From NCBI RefSeq assembly GCF_958979055.1, contig NC_084892.1, positions 2,621,501 to 2,685,500 on the forward strand: a stretch of 64,000 bases of DNA. Direction: 5' to 3'. Shown here piece by piece: positions 10,807 to 22,135 of the stretch. The stretch comes from Alnus glutinosa (lineage: Eukaryota > Streptophyta > Magnoliopsida > Fagales > Betulaceae). The notes below the pieces were generated by a model. It saw only the letters and a list, made by a program, of their open reading frames with translations, ran no database searches and was not told the origin of the DNA. How positions within the stretch are numbered: position 1 is the first letter of the stretch; every line of letters begins with the position of its first letter. Position numbers and translations under genes: made by a program.

Positions 10807-11101
10807 GGGTCCGTTTGGGTTTACGATTTCAAAAAGTGCGATTTAAAATAACGATTTTAAAATGTGCGATTTGGAAAAAGTGATTTTTAAGAACGTTGTT
10901 AAGCGTATGGCAAAATCGCAATTTAGCCTTTAAAATTCTGCGTTTTCAAAAAAGCATCATCTTACCTGCGATTTGAAAAAGCAGATTTTCTGCGTTTTCA
11001 AATCGCAATTTTTAAAAACGCAGTTTCCAAACAATTTATGTTCTGTGATTTGATTTAAAATTGCACTTATTGTCTACGAAATTGCAATCCCAAACGCACC
11101 C
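10807..11101. mobile_element. Tourist-like MITE (PIF/Harbinger type), copy 1
   Basis: It starts GGGTCCGTTTGGG and ends CCCAAACGCACCC. It is flanked by TTA at 10804-10806 and 11102-11104, the target preference of PIF/Harbinger elements. The interior carries several near-palindromic cgattttaaaat and tgcgatttgaaaa motifs. Other copies are at 21651-21965 and, interrupted, 38308-39173. Confidence 0.85.
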
Positions 11102-12589
11102 TTATATTATTTCATTGTTGCGAATAGAATATATTCGAAAATATTATCATATTTTCCTTATTTTCATGATATTGAAGATACAGAAATATATATATATACA
11201 TATTTCAGTTCAAGTTTTATATTCTCTAGATTATCTTTAGAGTCGCAACAAAAGCAGAATTGCTTAACAAACGAATTGAAACAAACAACCCTAGAAAAGT
11301 TGTTGAAGAGTGGCCTGCAGAGCTGAATACACAGCACTCCATCCCACCTGCGTAGGGTGCACATTGTCCCAGAAGAGTGCTGATTCAGGGTCCTCACAAA
11401 GTGTATATTTTTTGGCCCCACTCTCATCTACACTCCCACAGCTATACTTGCTGCTTATGCCAAAACAACAAGGCTTCAATGGGTTCTCAAACTTTCTACT
11501 TCCTGCACAAAATGAAGACACTACTCTATTAGCAAAGGAAACTCGGCAATTTCTACTTCCCGCTTGTATAATAAGTTTTGCAAAGAAAACTCGGCACTTT
11601 TGTTATCAAGATATAATATTGCCCATATTATATCGTACAAATTGCAAATTTTGAACATTATCTTATACAAGAAATATGTAACTTTACAAGAGAAGATCAA
11701 TGAAAATAAAATCATTTTTCGAAATTTTGAAATCATCCTTTTATAGAATTAGAAAATGAGTTTAATGACTGTTAAAATTAATGTTGAAACAAGAGTTTTT
11801 TTTTACAAAAATGCATTAGATTCTGTGTCTACTCAAAATCCTATTTAAACTTAGTGAAAGACAATTAATCCCTTATTTTAGCACAAAAAGTTCTTATAAT
11901 GAAAATTTCAAATAGGAGAGAAAACTTATTTTAATGAAATAATTTAACAAAAATTATACGTGAGAAACACATGTTTAAGGACAGATGTTAGCTTAATAGA
12001 CCAGAGGAAAACTTTATTTTGAAGAGATTAAGCTCAAGATCAATCAAAACCCTTGAAAAAACATGAAAGATTAAGCTTGCAACCTAAACATGCATGGATG
12101 TAATCTAATTAACACAAAATCTCGATGTTCCAAAAAAGAAAGCAATATATCTTAAATTAACATGATCGAATGCATAAAAATTAAAGGAAATGTACGTAGA
12201 ATCACCTTTGTTGTCGATTACGGACGTGAAGGAGGCGTAGAGATCAAGAATGACGAAAGTCGAGTCCTTGGTTTCGTTATTCAACTGAGCCACGGCTTGT
12301 TTCAACAAGAGGTTGTGGGAATTCGCGAGCAAGTTTTCGGTTCCATTGCATTGTTGGAATGAGGATGTGGTCGTGCTCCGAGGGAGACATCCTGAAGGCA
12401 GTAAGCTTGCCACTGCTACCTTTTTCACTCCCAACCCATGAATGCGTTTCAAGTTTACACTAAGTTGTTTCACCACTTTTGGAATGAAAGATTGAATTCC
12501 CTACATTTTAATAGATCGATGATCAATCCCCGATTACGTTTAGTGACTGCATAATTGTCTTAATCATGCCTATTAATAAAGAAAAAAAA

Positions 12590-12860
12590 TAATTTGGGTG
12601 TTATTATTCCCTTACAAATTGACGTAACAATCCACGTAGCACTACCACATCATTTACAATGGAATTGAATTGTTTAGTACTTGGCATAATAAATGTCACG
12701 GAAACTTACAAACTGGCTTGATAATTTACGTGACACTGTTACATCAACCATGCACAATTAAATTGAACTGCTTAGTGGCAGATGTAGTGCTAAGTGTCAC
12801 GTGGAGTCTTGAACAACTACATTAGTTTGTAAGAGACTTATAATAAAAGTTATAGTGCCT
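12590..12860. mobile_element. Possible MITE in intron 3 of GDSL-B (also in GDSL-C)
   Basis: The ends are loosely inverted (tattattcccttacaaattg against tttgtaagagacttataata), and the interior repeats motifs such as ttacaaactggcttgataat. The same block is at about 23447-23700 in GDSL-C. No clean target duplication was found, so this is tentative. Confidence 0.35.
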
Positions 12861-13086
12861 CTAACAGTATCCACCCTAAAATAAGCTATAACTAGGAAGA
12901 AAAATGAAATGATGAGATAATACTCTGATCTATAAGATCGAGCATCAATCTCCAGGCTCCAGCAGATGTTCTAAAACCTCTATACTTTATATATTCAGCT
13001 AATATGAATCAAAAATCATGTCCATCTGCTTGTCTTCTCTTTATCTAAAATACATATTTGCTATTTGATTAGGTACTTTTAGACAA

Positions 13087-13265
13087 GAGAAATGATGCAT
13101 ACAGTACTCTCAAATGCACATTTTTTGACATTGTAGCACTAAAAATTATAATTAGATCCAAAATTTAATAGTGAAGCATTCAAAATTTAATAGTAATTTT
13201 TAGTGCCACGTCTAGAATTAGTATTTGGGAATGTGAGAGTGGGAGTGTGCATAGCATTATTTCTC
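13087..13265. mobile_element. Mutator-type MITE in intron 3 of GDSL-B
   Basis: The terminal inverted repeats start GAGAAATGATGCATAC and end GCATTATTTCTC. The flanks are 9-base near-direct repeats (tttagacaa and tatagacaa). A paralogous copy is at 23924-24100 in GDSL-C, and its last bases are at the left edge of this window. The insertion therefore predates the gene duplications. Confidence 0.75.
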
Positions 13266-15497
13266 TATAGACAAACATTTGTAGCTTATGTATTCTTTTT
13301 TTAATCGTTTCTCTATTTTCTCTATCTTTTTGCTACAATCATTTCTGTCTCTTCTCTCTCAATGGTTTAACAAAATAATAACAAAAATAATATTTAAGTA
13401 AAAATAAAAAATGTAATAGTTGAATCAATTGGAGTTTATATATATTGAAAAAGTAGTAGATAAAATAAATAAAAAATTATTGGAGATGCTCTACGATCGA
13501 GATTAATGATGTTTCTAATCGTATATACACCAAATGGATCATATGTAAGAAAACAATAGTCATAACTCATATATATGTAAACTCCTAATTCTTTTATCTT
13601 TCTCTGTTTTTCTTTTCACTTTTTTCTTTTATGGGATGAGGTGAGGGCTAGTGATCACAAGGAGTAATATTGCTATAAGTCTTTTTTGTGATTCTCTTGT
13701 GTTCTTTAAAAATGATGTACCTTTTAAAATTACAATTTAATTTATAATAAATATTTTGATTAAATAATAATTTTAAAAACTACATTAATTTTTTTTAAGG
13801 ACACAAAAAAGCAAAAACGAGACATCTATCGTTACTCAGGCGATCGACAAGTTACAAAGACTGTGGTCCCATGCATAAATGATTATAAATCATTAGGTCA
13901 CGTTTTCCAGCTCGTTCGTCTGCGGGCCGGGGGTATATGCTTTTGCAGTGACATGCACACATCGAGCCGAAGAGAGACAAGAGGCGCACAAACAGAACTT
14001 TAATAGAAACCAAACAATCATCCCCACTTGTTGAAACGCCAAAATTTCTTACCTTAGACTTTTGTCGTTTGATCTGGTCAAGCGCTTGTGGATGGGGCGG
14101 AATATAAAGATGTTTTTTTAATATAATTTCTAAATATTTTATTGAGTAAATTTCTTTAAATCTCAAATTAAATAATTTTGAAACTTTCTCAGATCAGACC
14201 AATGTTTATTACATTTGAAGTATAATTTCTTTCCATTCAAGAGAAAACCAACTGCTAGCTTGACAAGTCTGGTAGCAAACTTTGCAGCAGAGACGTACAA
14301 ATACGAGCAGTTTTTTTGGCCCAGAATGTGTGGTAAAAAGATTTGGAAAATGACTGCAACCTTTTACAATCTTGCCTAACACTATCTTAAAGTACAGTAA
14401 AAATAATTAATGTAGGGCGATTCTCACGCCAGCGGTGACAGAGTCATGAATTTATCTTAATAGGGGCAAAATTAAATAATAAAATATAATAATAAATATT
14501 TTTTTTTTGTTCTTTCTATATACTATATTTTTATTATAATACATAAAAGTATGATAATTACAATTCAAAATATAAATTATAACATAATATATGTATCACA
14601 AAAAATGCAGCTATCAAACTTCATAAATATATGTCAAATTGATATATTAGTTAACAGAACAAGACCGCTAAACATTGTAAAAAAACACTATCAATAACTA
14701 TAGATCATCTTATCTTAATCCAAACAAATACAACTATACATGCTTCAAATTGCAAATTGCAATGACCGTAAGTAATAAAGAAAAGCAAAACAAAGAAAAT
14801 TAATTTAATAAAAAAAAAAATGTGATTGTAGGCTTGTGGCCCATGTTGACAAGTCAAATGATTCACATTGCAACTATTAAAAAACAAATTCTGAAAAGTC
14901 AGATAAGTCAACAAAACTAAAAAACAAAATAAACAAAAACAAAAGAATTCTAAAAAAGCAACCTACCAACATTGAAAAGTTGGGATAAGTTAGAAAGAAA
15001 TTATAGACAATATGTAAACCACAAATTTCATCTTTATCTAGAAAAAAAGAAAAAAAGAAGCAAATGAAGAAAGAGAACAACTCATCCACTCACACCTCGA
15101 TACTGGGAAAAAAAAAGAAAAAAAGAAAAAAGAAGAAGTCGAAGGCTTGCTGCTTACGGTGCGATCGTGCAAGAGATTGCTGAGGAGGAGGCGGAGATGC
15201 TGGAGGGCCGGAGGCCAAAGAAGTACATTTGTGTTTTTTTAAAAGATTCGTGTTCTTAATTTCTGATAGTTGGTTTTTCTATACAGGAGTTCTAAAGTTT
15301 CTCTAAGATAGAGAGATAAATGCATTTTTTTTTTGTTTCACAAAATTGTTGAGTTAGACTGTTCATCTTCCTGAGCAAGTGAACATTTAATGATTGTTGT
15401 TAGTTTTTTTTATTTTATTATTTTTTGATAAAAAAATTTTTGACGGTTGATTTTTCCATTTAAATGTAATTTTTTTTTTCTTCTATTATCAGCCGGC

Positions 15498-15520
15498 GGG
15501 GGGGGGGGGGGGGGGGGGGG
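15498..15520. repeat. Run of 23 G in intron 3 of GDSL-B
   Basis: The homologous places read catgggcag (near 8107, GDSL-A) and gcgggggcag (near 17570, stray exon copy). The run therefore grew from 3-5 G. On the transcript strand it is poly-C. An assembly or polymerase artefact in length is possible. Confidence 0.9.
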
Positions 15521-16537
15521 AGGGCAGAGCATCAGCATTTTTATTTTTTTTTTCTTTTTAATGTATTTTTAAATATCTGTTAAAAAAAAATTTCTCAGAC
15601 ATTTAAAAGTTACATTGTAAATTGAGAGATCAATTTATTAAAACTTGTAGCAAAAGGTATAATATAATAGAGTCTAACCTCGGTGCCATGGTTGCCAACG
15701 TAAGAAAGGTAGTCATTGCCAGCGAGGGTGACGAGGGTCACAGAGGACTGGATGTCACTTATGTTAAACACGTTGTCTGTTATGAGATTCTGGAAGAAAT
15801 CGATCTGGGTCGTCATGTTTGGGCCCGAGTACAAGGTTTTAAAAACACCCGTGCCTCAATAAGCAAAGTTCATTCCGTATTTCAGCAATGGGATCCCAAA
15901 TTTCCTCCATCTGTATGGAATTGGAGATCTAATTCCCATGGATTTAGCTGCGTGCATGTATAATATAGTTAAACACAATATCAGAGATACCTAGAGTAAG
16001 AACGTATACTGCAAATAGATGCTGACCATTGCTATATATATAAGATCGGGAAAAGTGGCAAGCTAGCAGAGAAGAAGAACACTCAATTGATATACAAAAA
16101 TTACACAAACTAAATCATGCCCATTACTAGAGAGAGAGAGAGAGAGGTTCAGACCAACGTAATCGGTCAGGACACGGCCATCGGAGAAACGACCTGTTGG
16201 TTTACCGGGAAAGGTGATACCGTAGGGATCTTTCCAAGAGGCCGAATTAGATTTCGCGGTGTTGCCTGTGTCAGCGTATGAATCCCCGAAGACAAAGAGC
16301 TTTGATGTGTTAGAAACCTGACGATGGAGGCTGTGGTGGTGATGATGAGATAAGTGTCCTTGCACCACTTGTTGCCCTGTAAGGAGTCACACAAACACAT
16401 ATATAGATAAAGATTATCGACAAGTGTCCAGTTTTTACTGCAAATGTGATAGAAGTACACTTATCGTATTAAAAACCTGAGAGAAGGGACAAGAGGAAGT
16501 AGCAGAGAACAGAGTAGAGAAACTTTTGTGTGTCCAT

Positions 16538-17713
16538 TATAGCCAAGAGGAGAAACCTTGTGTCAACCGTTGCACAAAGCGAGCAGGTTAACGTCTATAT
16601 ATAATGTCCCTTTTATATTTACGTCGGGCATTCAGTGGAGTTAGTCATTTTGCACTTAAAAAATAATTGAGATATATATGATATACGATTGGAATATATG
16701 ATTGGCCCGATTGGGTATCTCAATCATTTTCTAAGTGCAAAATGACTGACCCCACTGATAATAGAGGAATAAGTGACAGGAATGCAATTATTTTCTCTTA
16801 CAGGAATAGTATATTATACATTTTTCAGAGAATTACATGTGGTTTTAAGTTTTGGATCCTTCAATTATTTAAGAACCCATTATAAGTTGATCGGTTAATC
16901 CATATATACAGATATGCCTATATGGCTATAGCAAGGAATCCAGACGTACAAAAATGAAAAGTCAAAAAGTAGAAGAAAAGAAAAAAAAATGAAACTTCGA
17001 TCTGGAGAGACTTGAGCGGAGAGGCAGAAGTATTCCTATAATTAATAAGCATTTGCATGATTGCGTATACCCCTCCGACTCATTAATAGACAGACACTTT
17101 AAAAAGGAAATGCCTTTAAATTAATGATGAGAAGATTGGATGGTCAGACATCACTGAAGCAACGCGTTTAACGTTGTTTGATGAGAATAAAGTACTGTAA
17201 AGGACGTTTGCTGGATGAGCCTCTTTCTTTCGGATTCATATATATGTGCGCCACCTGGGATTGTCTCTGGTGGGTATTATCCTGAAGTTAAAAATTTGAT
17301 GAGAATGATATTATCTTGATAAAGATTATATTATTTTGAATTTATAGATTCGATGGTATTGAATCACTAAGTATTAAAAGATTTGATTAAGATATATATC
17401 ACATAAGATTGCTTTCATTTCTCCAATATATATATATATAAAGAAAAAAATCCTTTTTTTTAATGATTGTTGTTAGTTTTTTTTATTTTATTATTTTTTG
17501 ATAAAATTTTCTTTGACGGTTCACGGTTGGTTTTTCCATTTAAATGTAATTTTTTTTCTTCTATTATCAGCGGGGGCAGAGCATCAGCATTTTTTTTTTC
17601 TTTTTAAATATTTGTTAAAAAAAAAATTCTCAAACATTTAAAAGTTACATTGTAAATTGCGAGATCAATTTATTAAAACTTGTAGCAAAAGGTATAATAT
17701 AATAGAGTCTAAC
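16538..17713. other. Intergenic region upstream of GDSL-B
   Basis: A TATA-like motif on the minus strand lies at 16592-16606. An inverted repeat of about 42 bases per arm (16633-16676 and 16716-16757) follows. The stretch 16760-17450 has no ORF and no match elsewhere in the window. From 17461 the sequence matches the intron-3 end of GDSL-B (15388 onward), leading into the stray exon 3. Confidence 0.65.
16633..16757. repeat. Inverted duplication upstream of GDSL-B
   Basis: The left arm starts cagtggagttagtcattttg at 16633. The right arm is its reverse complement and ends aatgactgaccccactg at 16757. About 40 bases separate the arms. Single copies of the arm occur upstream of GDSL-A (near 9357) and GDSL-C (near 26401), so only B has the inverted pair. 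Confidence 0.8.
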
Positions 17714-17982
17714 CTCGATGCCATGATTGCCAATGTAAGCAAGGTAGTCATTGCCAGAGAGGGTGACGAGGGTCACAGAGGACTGGATGTCACTTATGTT
17801 AAACACGTTGTCTGTGATGAGATTCTGGAAGAAATCGATCTGGGTCGTCATGTTTGGGCCCGAGTACAAGGTCTTAAAAACACCCGTGCCTCCATAAGCG
17901 AAGTTCATTCCGTATTTCAGCAATGGGATCTCAAATTTCCTCCATCTGTATGGAATTGGAGATCTAATTCCCATGGATTTAG
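17714..17982 (-). pseudogene. Orphan exon 3 of a GDSL esterase
   Basis: This is an intact 269-base copy of GDSL exon 3 with both splice signals and an open frame (block II NFAYGGTGVF, block III LSGNDY). It is flanked by pieces of intron 2 and intron 3 (17461-18085). No exon 1, 2, 4 or 5 belongs to it. It lies upstream of GDSL-B exon 1. It breaks off at both sides against unrelated sequence, so it is a fragment duplication. Its glycine codon is intact where GDSL-B has a stop. Confidence 0.85.
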
Positions 17983-18085
17983 CTGCGTGCATGTACAATA
18001 TAGTTAAACACAATATCAGAGATACCTAGAGTAAGAACGTATACTGCAAATAGATGCTGACCATTGCTATATATATATAAGTTGT

Positions 18086-19729
18086 GAGTGCACTATTCTG
18101 TTCTTTATTTTTTTTTTATTTTTTATTTTTAAGATATTTTGTTCTTTATTTTTGTGAATTCCTATATTATGTAAAATGTCTCTTGAATTAACATTTATAA
18201 AAATTGAATACATGTAATTTATTTTACTTCCTTACGAGATAATTTATCATATACATTTACGTATTTTCATCCTTATTTCTAAATTTTTATTTTGTTTTTT
18301 TAAATAAAATGTAACATTCTAATAGAATAACTCAAAACTTTTTTTTAAACTACTTTGTACATTATTTATTATTTTTTAAATATAAGCACATAAATACATG
18401 ACACAGTTTTAATTCGTAAAAACCCACGTAAGCGCGCATGTCACGGGTTATATGCTAGTGTTTATAAAAAAAATACGCAAAACATTTGCAGAATGATACG
18501 GTGAACAATACAAACAAAGGAATGAATACGAATAAACTACTTTCAAGCAAGACATCATCAAATATCCGGATGTGTCAGTTCAAGCTTCAATCATGCAAGT
18601 TGTTGGGGAAAAGTTTATTATATATATCCTTAATTGGCTTTTTAGATTATGGTTTTTTGTTAAAAGGCTTATGGTAAAGGTCGTAAAAATACAATTAAAA
18701 ATGTTATTTTAATTATAAACGAATATTGAAATAATTCCCAAACTCTTACCAAAAAGTCACGTGTACGTAGAAGCAATCCGATTGTACGAATTTGATGATG
18801 TTACTTTTCAGACTATTCCTAATTAATCATGAGTCCACAAATAAAGAAATGATTAAAATACGGAATTTGATTCTTGTACAACACTATTACAATAATTGTA
18901 CAATAACTCTTCACATGATGGTAGGCTCTAGTGTGTAGGACTCACCTTCATGTGAGGGGTAGTTGTGCAGTTGTTGTATTGGTATTGTAAATCTAATATT
19001 TTCTTTAAAACACACATGAACCCCAGTCTATTGTGCTTTAATGTTGTGTCATTGTTGTGTAGTGTGAGTGTAAGGATTACTCCCCCCACAAATATTATGA
19101 TAATTATCTAAGGTCAGTTCATTAGTTTGTAAATTTATAATATTGATAATTAGGATTCTCGACATGCAATTTGGAGGACTTGGTCCACCAAAAGAAGCTG
19201 TGAGGTACACATATCTTAAACAGATGGGTCTTGCGCCTCAAGTTGTCTCAGGCAAGTGAGCTCTACAACCCACTTTTTATAGATTGCTCGAATCGCACTG
19301 CAACGACCCACTTGCACAAAATAGGTGAACCTCAGAATTTCTCAATTTTTCCATAGGACGTACCACTGCATTTTAAAGATTGACAGATATTGATGACAAA
19401 ATATATAGAAAGAAATTAAGACAATTGTACGTAATTCTCTCCTCCCCCATATATGGTAAAGACTAAAGATGATGGAAAATATCCATTTTTTAGTATAGAT
19501 TAAATTTTCAAGTGTTGGCTATATAAGTATATTAGGAGTAGAGAAGTATGAAGAATTAATATATGCAAGTATTTTTCCCCCCAACCCAACAAACATCTTT
19601 TTTACATAGAGATCCCATGGGTGTCAACCATTATTTACATGGATTTTTTCAGAGACAAATAACAACCACAAGAGACAGACCAGCCCGAACCTCAAACGTG
19701 CAATGATGCAAAGGAATGGAAGCTCATGA
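18086..19729. other. Intergenic region between the orphan exon and LysM-1
   Basis: The part 18465-18800 matches 26455-26850 upstream of GDSL-C, and 19110-19729 matches 26845-27467. The stretch between them (18800-19110) is absent from the other unit. No gene is seen in it; a short inverted stretch (cctcacatgaaggtgagtcc-like against gactcaccttcatgtgaggg) lies near 18900-18965. Confidence 0.55.
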
Positions 19730-20050
19730 CTAGCGATTGTTGAAAGGAGTAATCTGGATAACGAGGCCAGGAAAAACATCGTCTGGGTCATGGATATGTG
19801 GGTTCTCTTCATCAATATATGGATCCCCACATTTTTCACTGATAGTTTGCAGCGTCTCTCCTTCACGAACAACGTAAATTTCATCGCACGGCTTGTTCAT
19901 ATTCTTCAGCGCCATCCGAACACCTTCACAAGTAGAGCTCAAAACCAGCATTACTGCCAAGAACAAAGCAGTGTACCGAGAAATCCTCCCGGCCATTGCA
20001 GTTGATGAACGAAGACACACCATCACACCATGGCCAATTTTGTGGTACAA
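19730..20050 (-). CDS. LysM-1: small secreted LysM-domain protein
   Basis: This is a single-exon gene of up to 106 codons. Three in-frame ATGs are possible, at 20050, 20023 and 19996. The last gives MAGRISRYTALFLAVMLVLS, a clean signal peptide. The paralogue at 41822 aligns best with a start at 20023. After cleavage only one LysM domain remains, from EIYVVREGETLQTISEKCG through ENPHIHDPDDVFPGLVIQI to the end. LysM domains bind N-acetylglucosamine polymers such as chitin. Plant members of this short type have no kinase, transmembrane segment or GPI signal visible here, so the protein is probably apoplastic. It differs from LysM-2 by few residues (DEENP against VEENP). It lies 3.2 kb upstream of GDSL-B and may be independently regulated. 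Confidence 0.85.
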   Translation of the reverse strand: MYHKIGHGVMVCLRSSTAMAGRISRYTALFLAVMLVLSSTCEGVRMALKNMNKPCDEIYVVREGETLQTISEKCGDPYIDEENPHIHDPDDVFPGLVIQITPFNNR

Positions 20051-20139
20051 ATTTGCTTCTTCTTTTTGGGCTTGTAAAGCTTCTCTTGAAGAGGATTTAG
20101 ATTAGAGAAGGGGTTCCTTTCTTTTGGTGGTTGGAGAGG

Positions 20140-20245
20140 ATGCAATTCTTGGCGGGAGTTGACATGGTGCACTCAGTGTGGTAGGTATCTGTCAGGGACA
20201 CTGGGAAGAGTTCAAAACGAGACGATATATATATATATAAAAAGC
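20140..20245 (-). promoter_or_regulatory. Conserved upstream block and TATA run of LysM-1
   Basis: A block reading (minus strand) TGACAGATACCTACCACACT, then GAGTGCACCATGTCAACTCC and GCCAAGAATTGCATCC, is shared with LysM-2 (27880-27945) and the divergent LysM-3 (41641-41697, plus strand). A (TA)n stretch at 20226-20239 may serve as the TATA box. Conservation outside the coding part across the divergent copy suggests function. Confidence 0.5.
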
Positions 20246-22135
20246 GTTATCAAATGGGATTGGGTCTTGGACTCTTGGATTCGTTTGTTTCTGTGTTTTT
20301 AATTTTCTGAGCACCATTCATATTGGGCTTGACTTCTTTCTTTTTCTTTTTAATAAAGCTTCCTTTATTGTGCAAGTTTCAACTAGAAGTGTAGTTGCGG
20401 ATGCGAATGCGGTTAATATAAATATTATTTTTAAATATTTGTGTTTGCATTATATTTTTATTAATCGCATCCATACATACTAGTCAATGGTGCTGGTTGC
20501 ACGTCACCCCTAGAGTGGCTAAGGTAGATGCATTTCGTTTGTTTGTGTTTTTATTTATATTTTTTTTATTATGATAGAATGTGTCATTAACTTATTGGTG
20601 TTGACATTGCGCTTAAATTTTTTTAACGAAATTTGACTGCAGGGAACGATTTGTAAATTAAGTCAACTATATGGATCTCTAAATTAATTCTGACATCATA
20701 ATGAGTGAATTGTAATTTAAACCAACTACAAAGATTAATGATGTAATTTTTTTAAAAAATTAATAGTGTAAACAACTTGCCTCATAAATCTCCCTTTTTC
20801 CATTTGAACATTAATTCCGTCGGCTTATTGGTTTTGTAGCCAGTGGACCTGGCTTCGATAATGGGCCCGTTAGCGACTGGGGGGAGGCCTATCTCGGAAA
20901 GGTCTACTATGTGCACTTTCATTGTCGACAAAGCCACAAAGGCATTCTAATATTCCACCATAAACATATTGAGGAACGCAATGAGGCGCATATTCCCATG
21001 GTTTCATCCTAACGCCCTTCCCTGTTTTCCATCTCCATAATATCTCGGGTTTTAGTACAATTTCATTTTATTTCTTGATTTTTTTTTTTTGGGACAGAAA
21101 TTTTTTTAAAATTGATTTTTAAGAAATTTTTTACAATCTACAAATAAGATTGACCTGTGTCTCTTGACATGTGAGAAACACATGTTATTTAAATAACATG
21201 TACTTCTTACATACTTTTTTAATAATATTAATAAAAAAAATATGTACTTTTTCTATGTTTAAAAGACACGTGTCCTTTTATATGTAGATTGTAAAAAAAT
21301 TTCTACAAACTAGTTTGTAAAATATTTATGTCCTTTTTTTTTAAATTGCATTTTAAGTTTAGGTTTCTTGCATTTTTTTAATTTGCTACTTGGCCAAAGG
21401 CCCATGAATGGTCTCTCAGGCGACTTTGGTAACAACTAAAACCATAAGCCCAACTCAATATCTTTTGGGTCTTTTTAGCCCAAAAGCAAGCCAATTAGCC
21501 CAAGTCTCCGCCCATGGGCTTCATCCAAGAAAAGCAAATCGCGTCGAGCTACTCTTAAAAGTCTTAAACCCCACGCCAAGCTCCCCCGTGGCCAAACATA
21601 GGAAGATGAACGAGTCGTGCATGGTATTAAAAACAAAACAAAACAACTTAGAGTCTATTTGGGTTTGTGACTTCAAAAAGTGCGATTTAAAATAATGATT
21701 TTAAAATGTGCAATTTGAAAAAAGTGATTTTTAAGAACGCAGTTAAGCATTTAGCAAAATCGCAGTTTAACCTTTAAAATCGCAAATTAGCCTTTAAAAT
21801 TCTGCGTTTTCAAAAAAGCGTCATCTTACCTGCAATTTGAAAAAGCAGATTTTCTGCGTTTTCAAATCGCAATTTTTAAAAATGCAGTTCCCAAACGATT
21901 TATATTCTGCGATTTGGTTTAAAATCGCACTTATAATCTGCGAAATCGCAATCCCAAACACACCCTTATATTATTTCATTGTTGCGATTAGAATATATTC
22001 AAAAATATTATCATATTTACCTTATTTTCATGATATTGAAGATACAGAAATCAGTTCAAGTTTTATATTCTCTAGATTATCTTAAGAGTCGCAACAAAAG
22101 CAGAATTGCTTAACAAACGAATGAAACAAACAACC
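20246..22135. other. Intergenic region between LysM-1 and GDSL-C
   Basis: From left to right it contains unique AT-rich sequence, a single copy of the 9590-type repeat (20869-21330), the GCCCA-rich segment (21365-21650), a Tourist-like MITE (21651-21965) and the 3' flank of GDSL-C. The order is the same as at 9590-11290, showing that the whole unit was duplicated. Confidence 0.75.
21651..21965. mobile_element. Tourist-like MITE, copy 2
   Basis: It is the paralogue of 10807-11101 and is flanked by TTA (21648-21650 and 21966-21968). It contains a small internal duplication (cagtttaacctttaaaatcgcaaattagcc region) absent from copy 1. It was inherited through segmental duplication. Confidence 0.82.

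Larger units (their letters stand above)
11291..16537 (-). pseudogene. GDSL-B: GDSL esterase/lipase, five exons, one in-frame stop
   Basis: Exons are 16477-16537, 16155-16376, 15679-15947, 12206-12500 and 11291-11502. They sum to 1059 bases with all GT-AG junctions intact. The product would have a signal peptide (MDTQKFLYSVLCYFLLSLLSG), a five-histidine run, block I FVFGDSYADTGN, block III LAGNDY and the catalytic Asp-His block FWDNVHPTQ near the C-terminus. A TGA at 15856-15858 replaces the GGA of the other copies in NFAYGGTG, so the full enzyme cannot be made unless this is a sequencing error or is bypassed. Intron 3 (3.2 kb) holds a MITE and a run of 23 G. Everything else reads as functional, so the loss looks recent. 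Confidence 0.85.

Noticed and set aside
19624..19884. Second frames over the LysM genes (also 27398-27622 and 41922-42152)
   Set aside because: They overlap the LysM frame, which has the signal peptide and domain. The frame-shifted versions are shadows kept only because the copies are recent.
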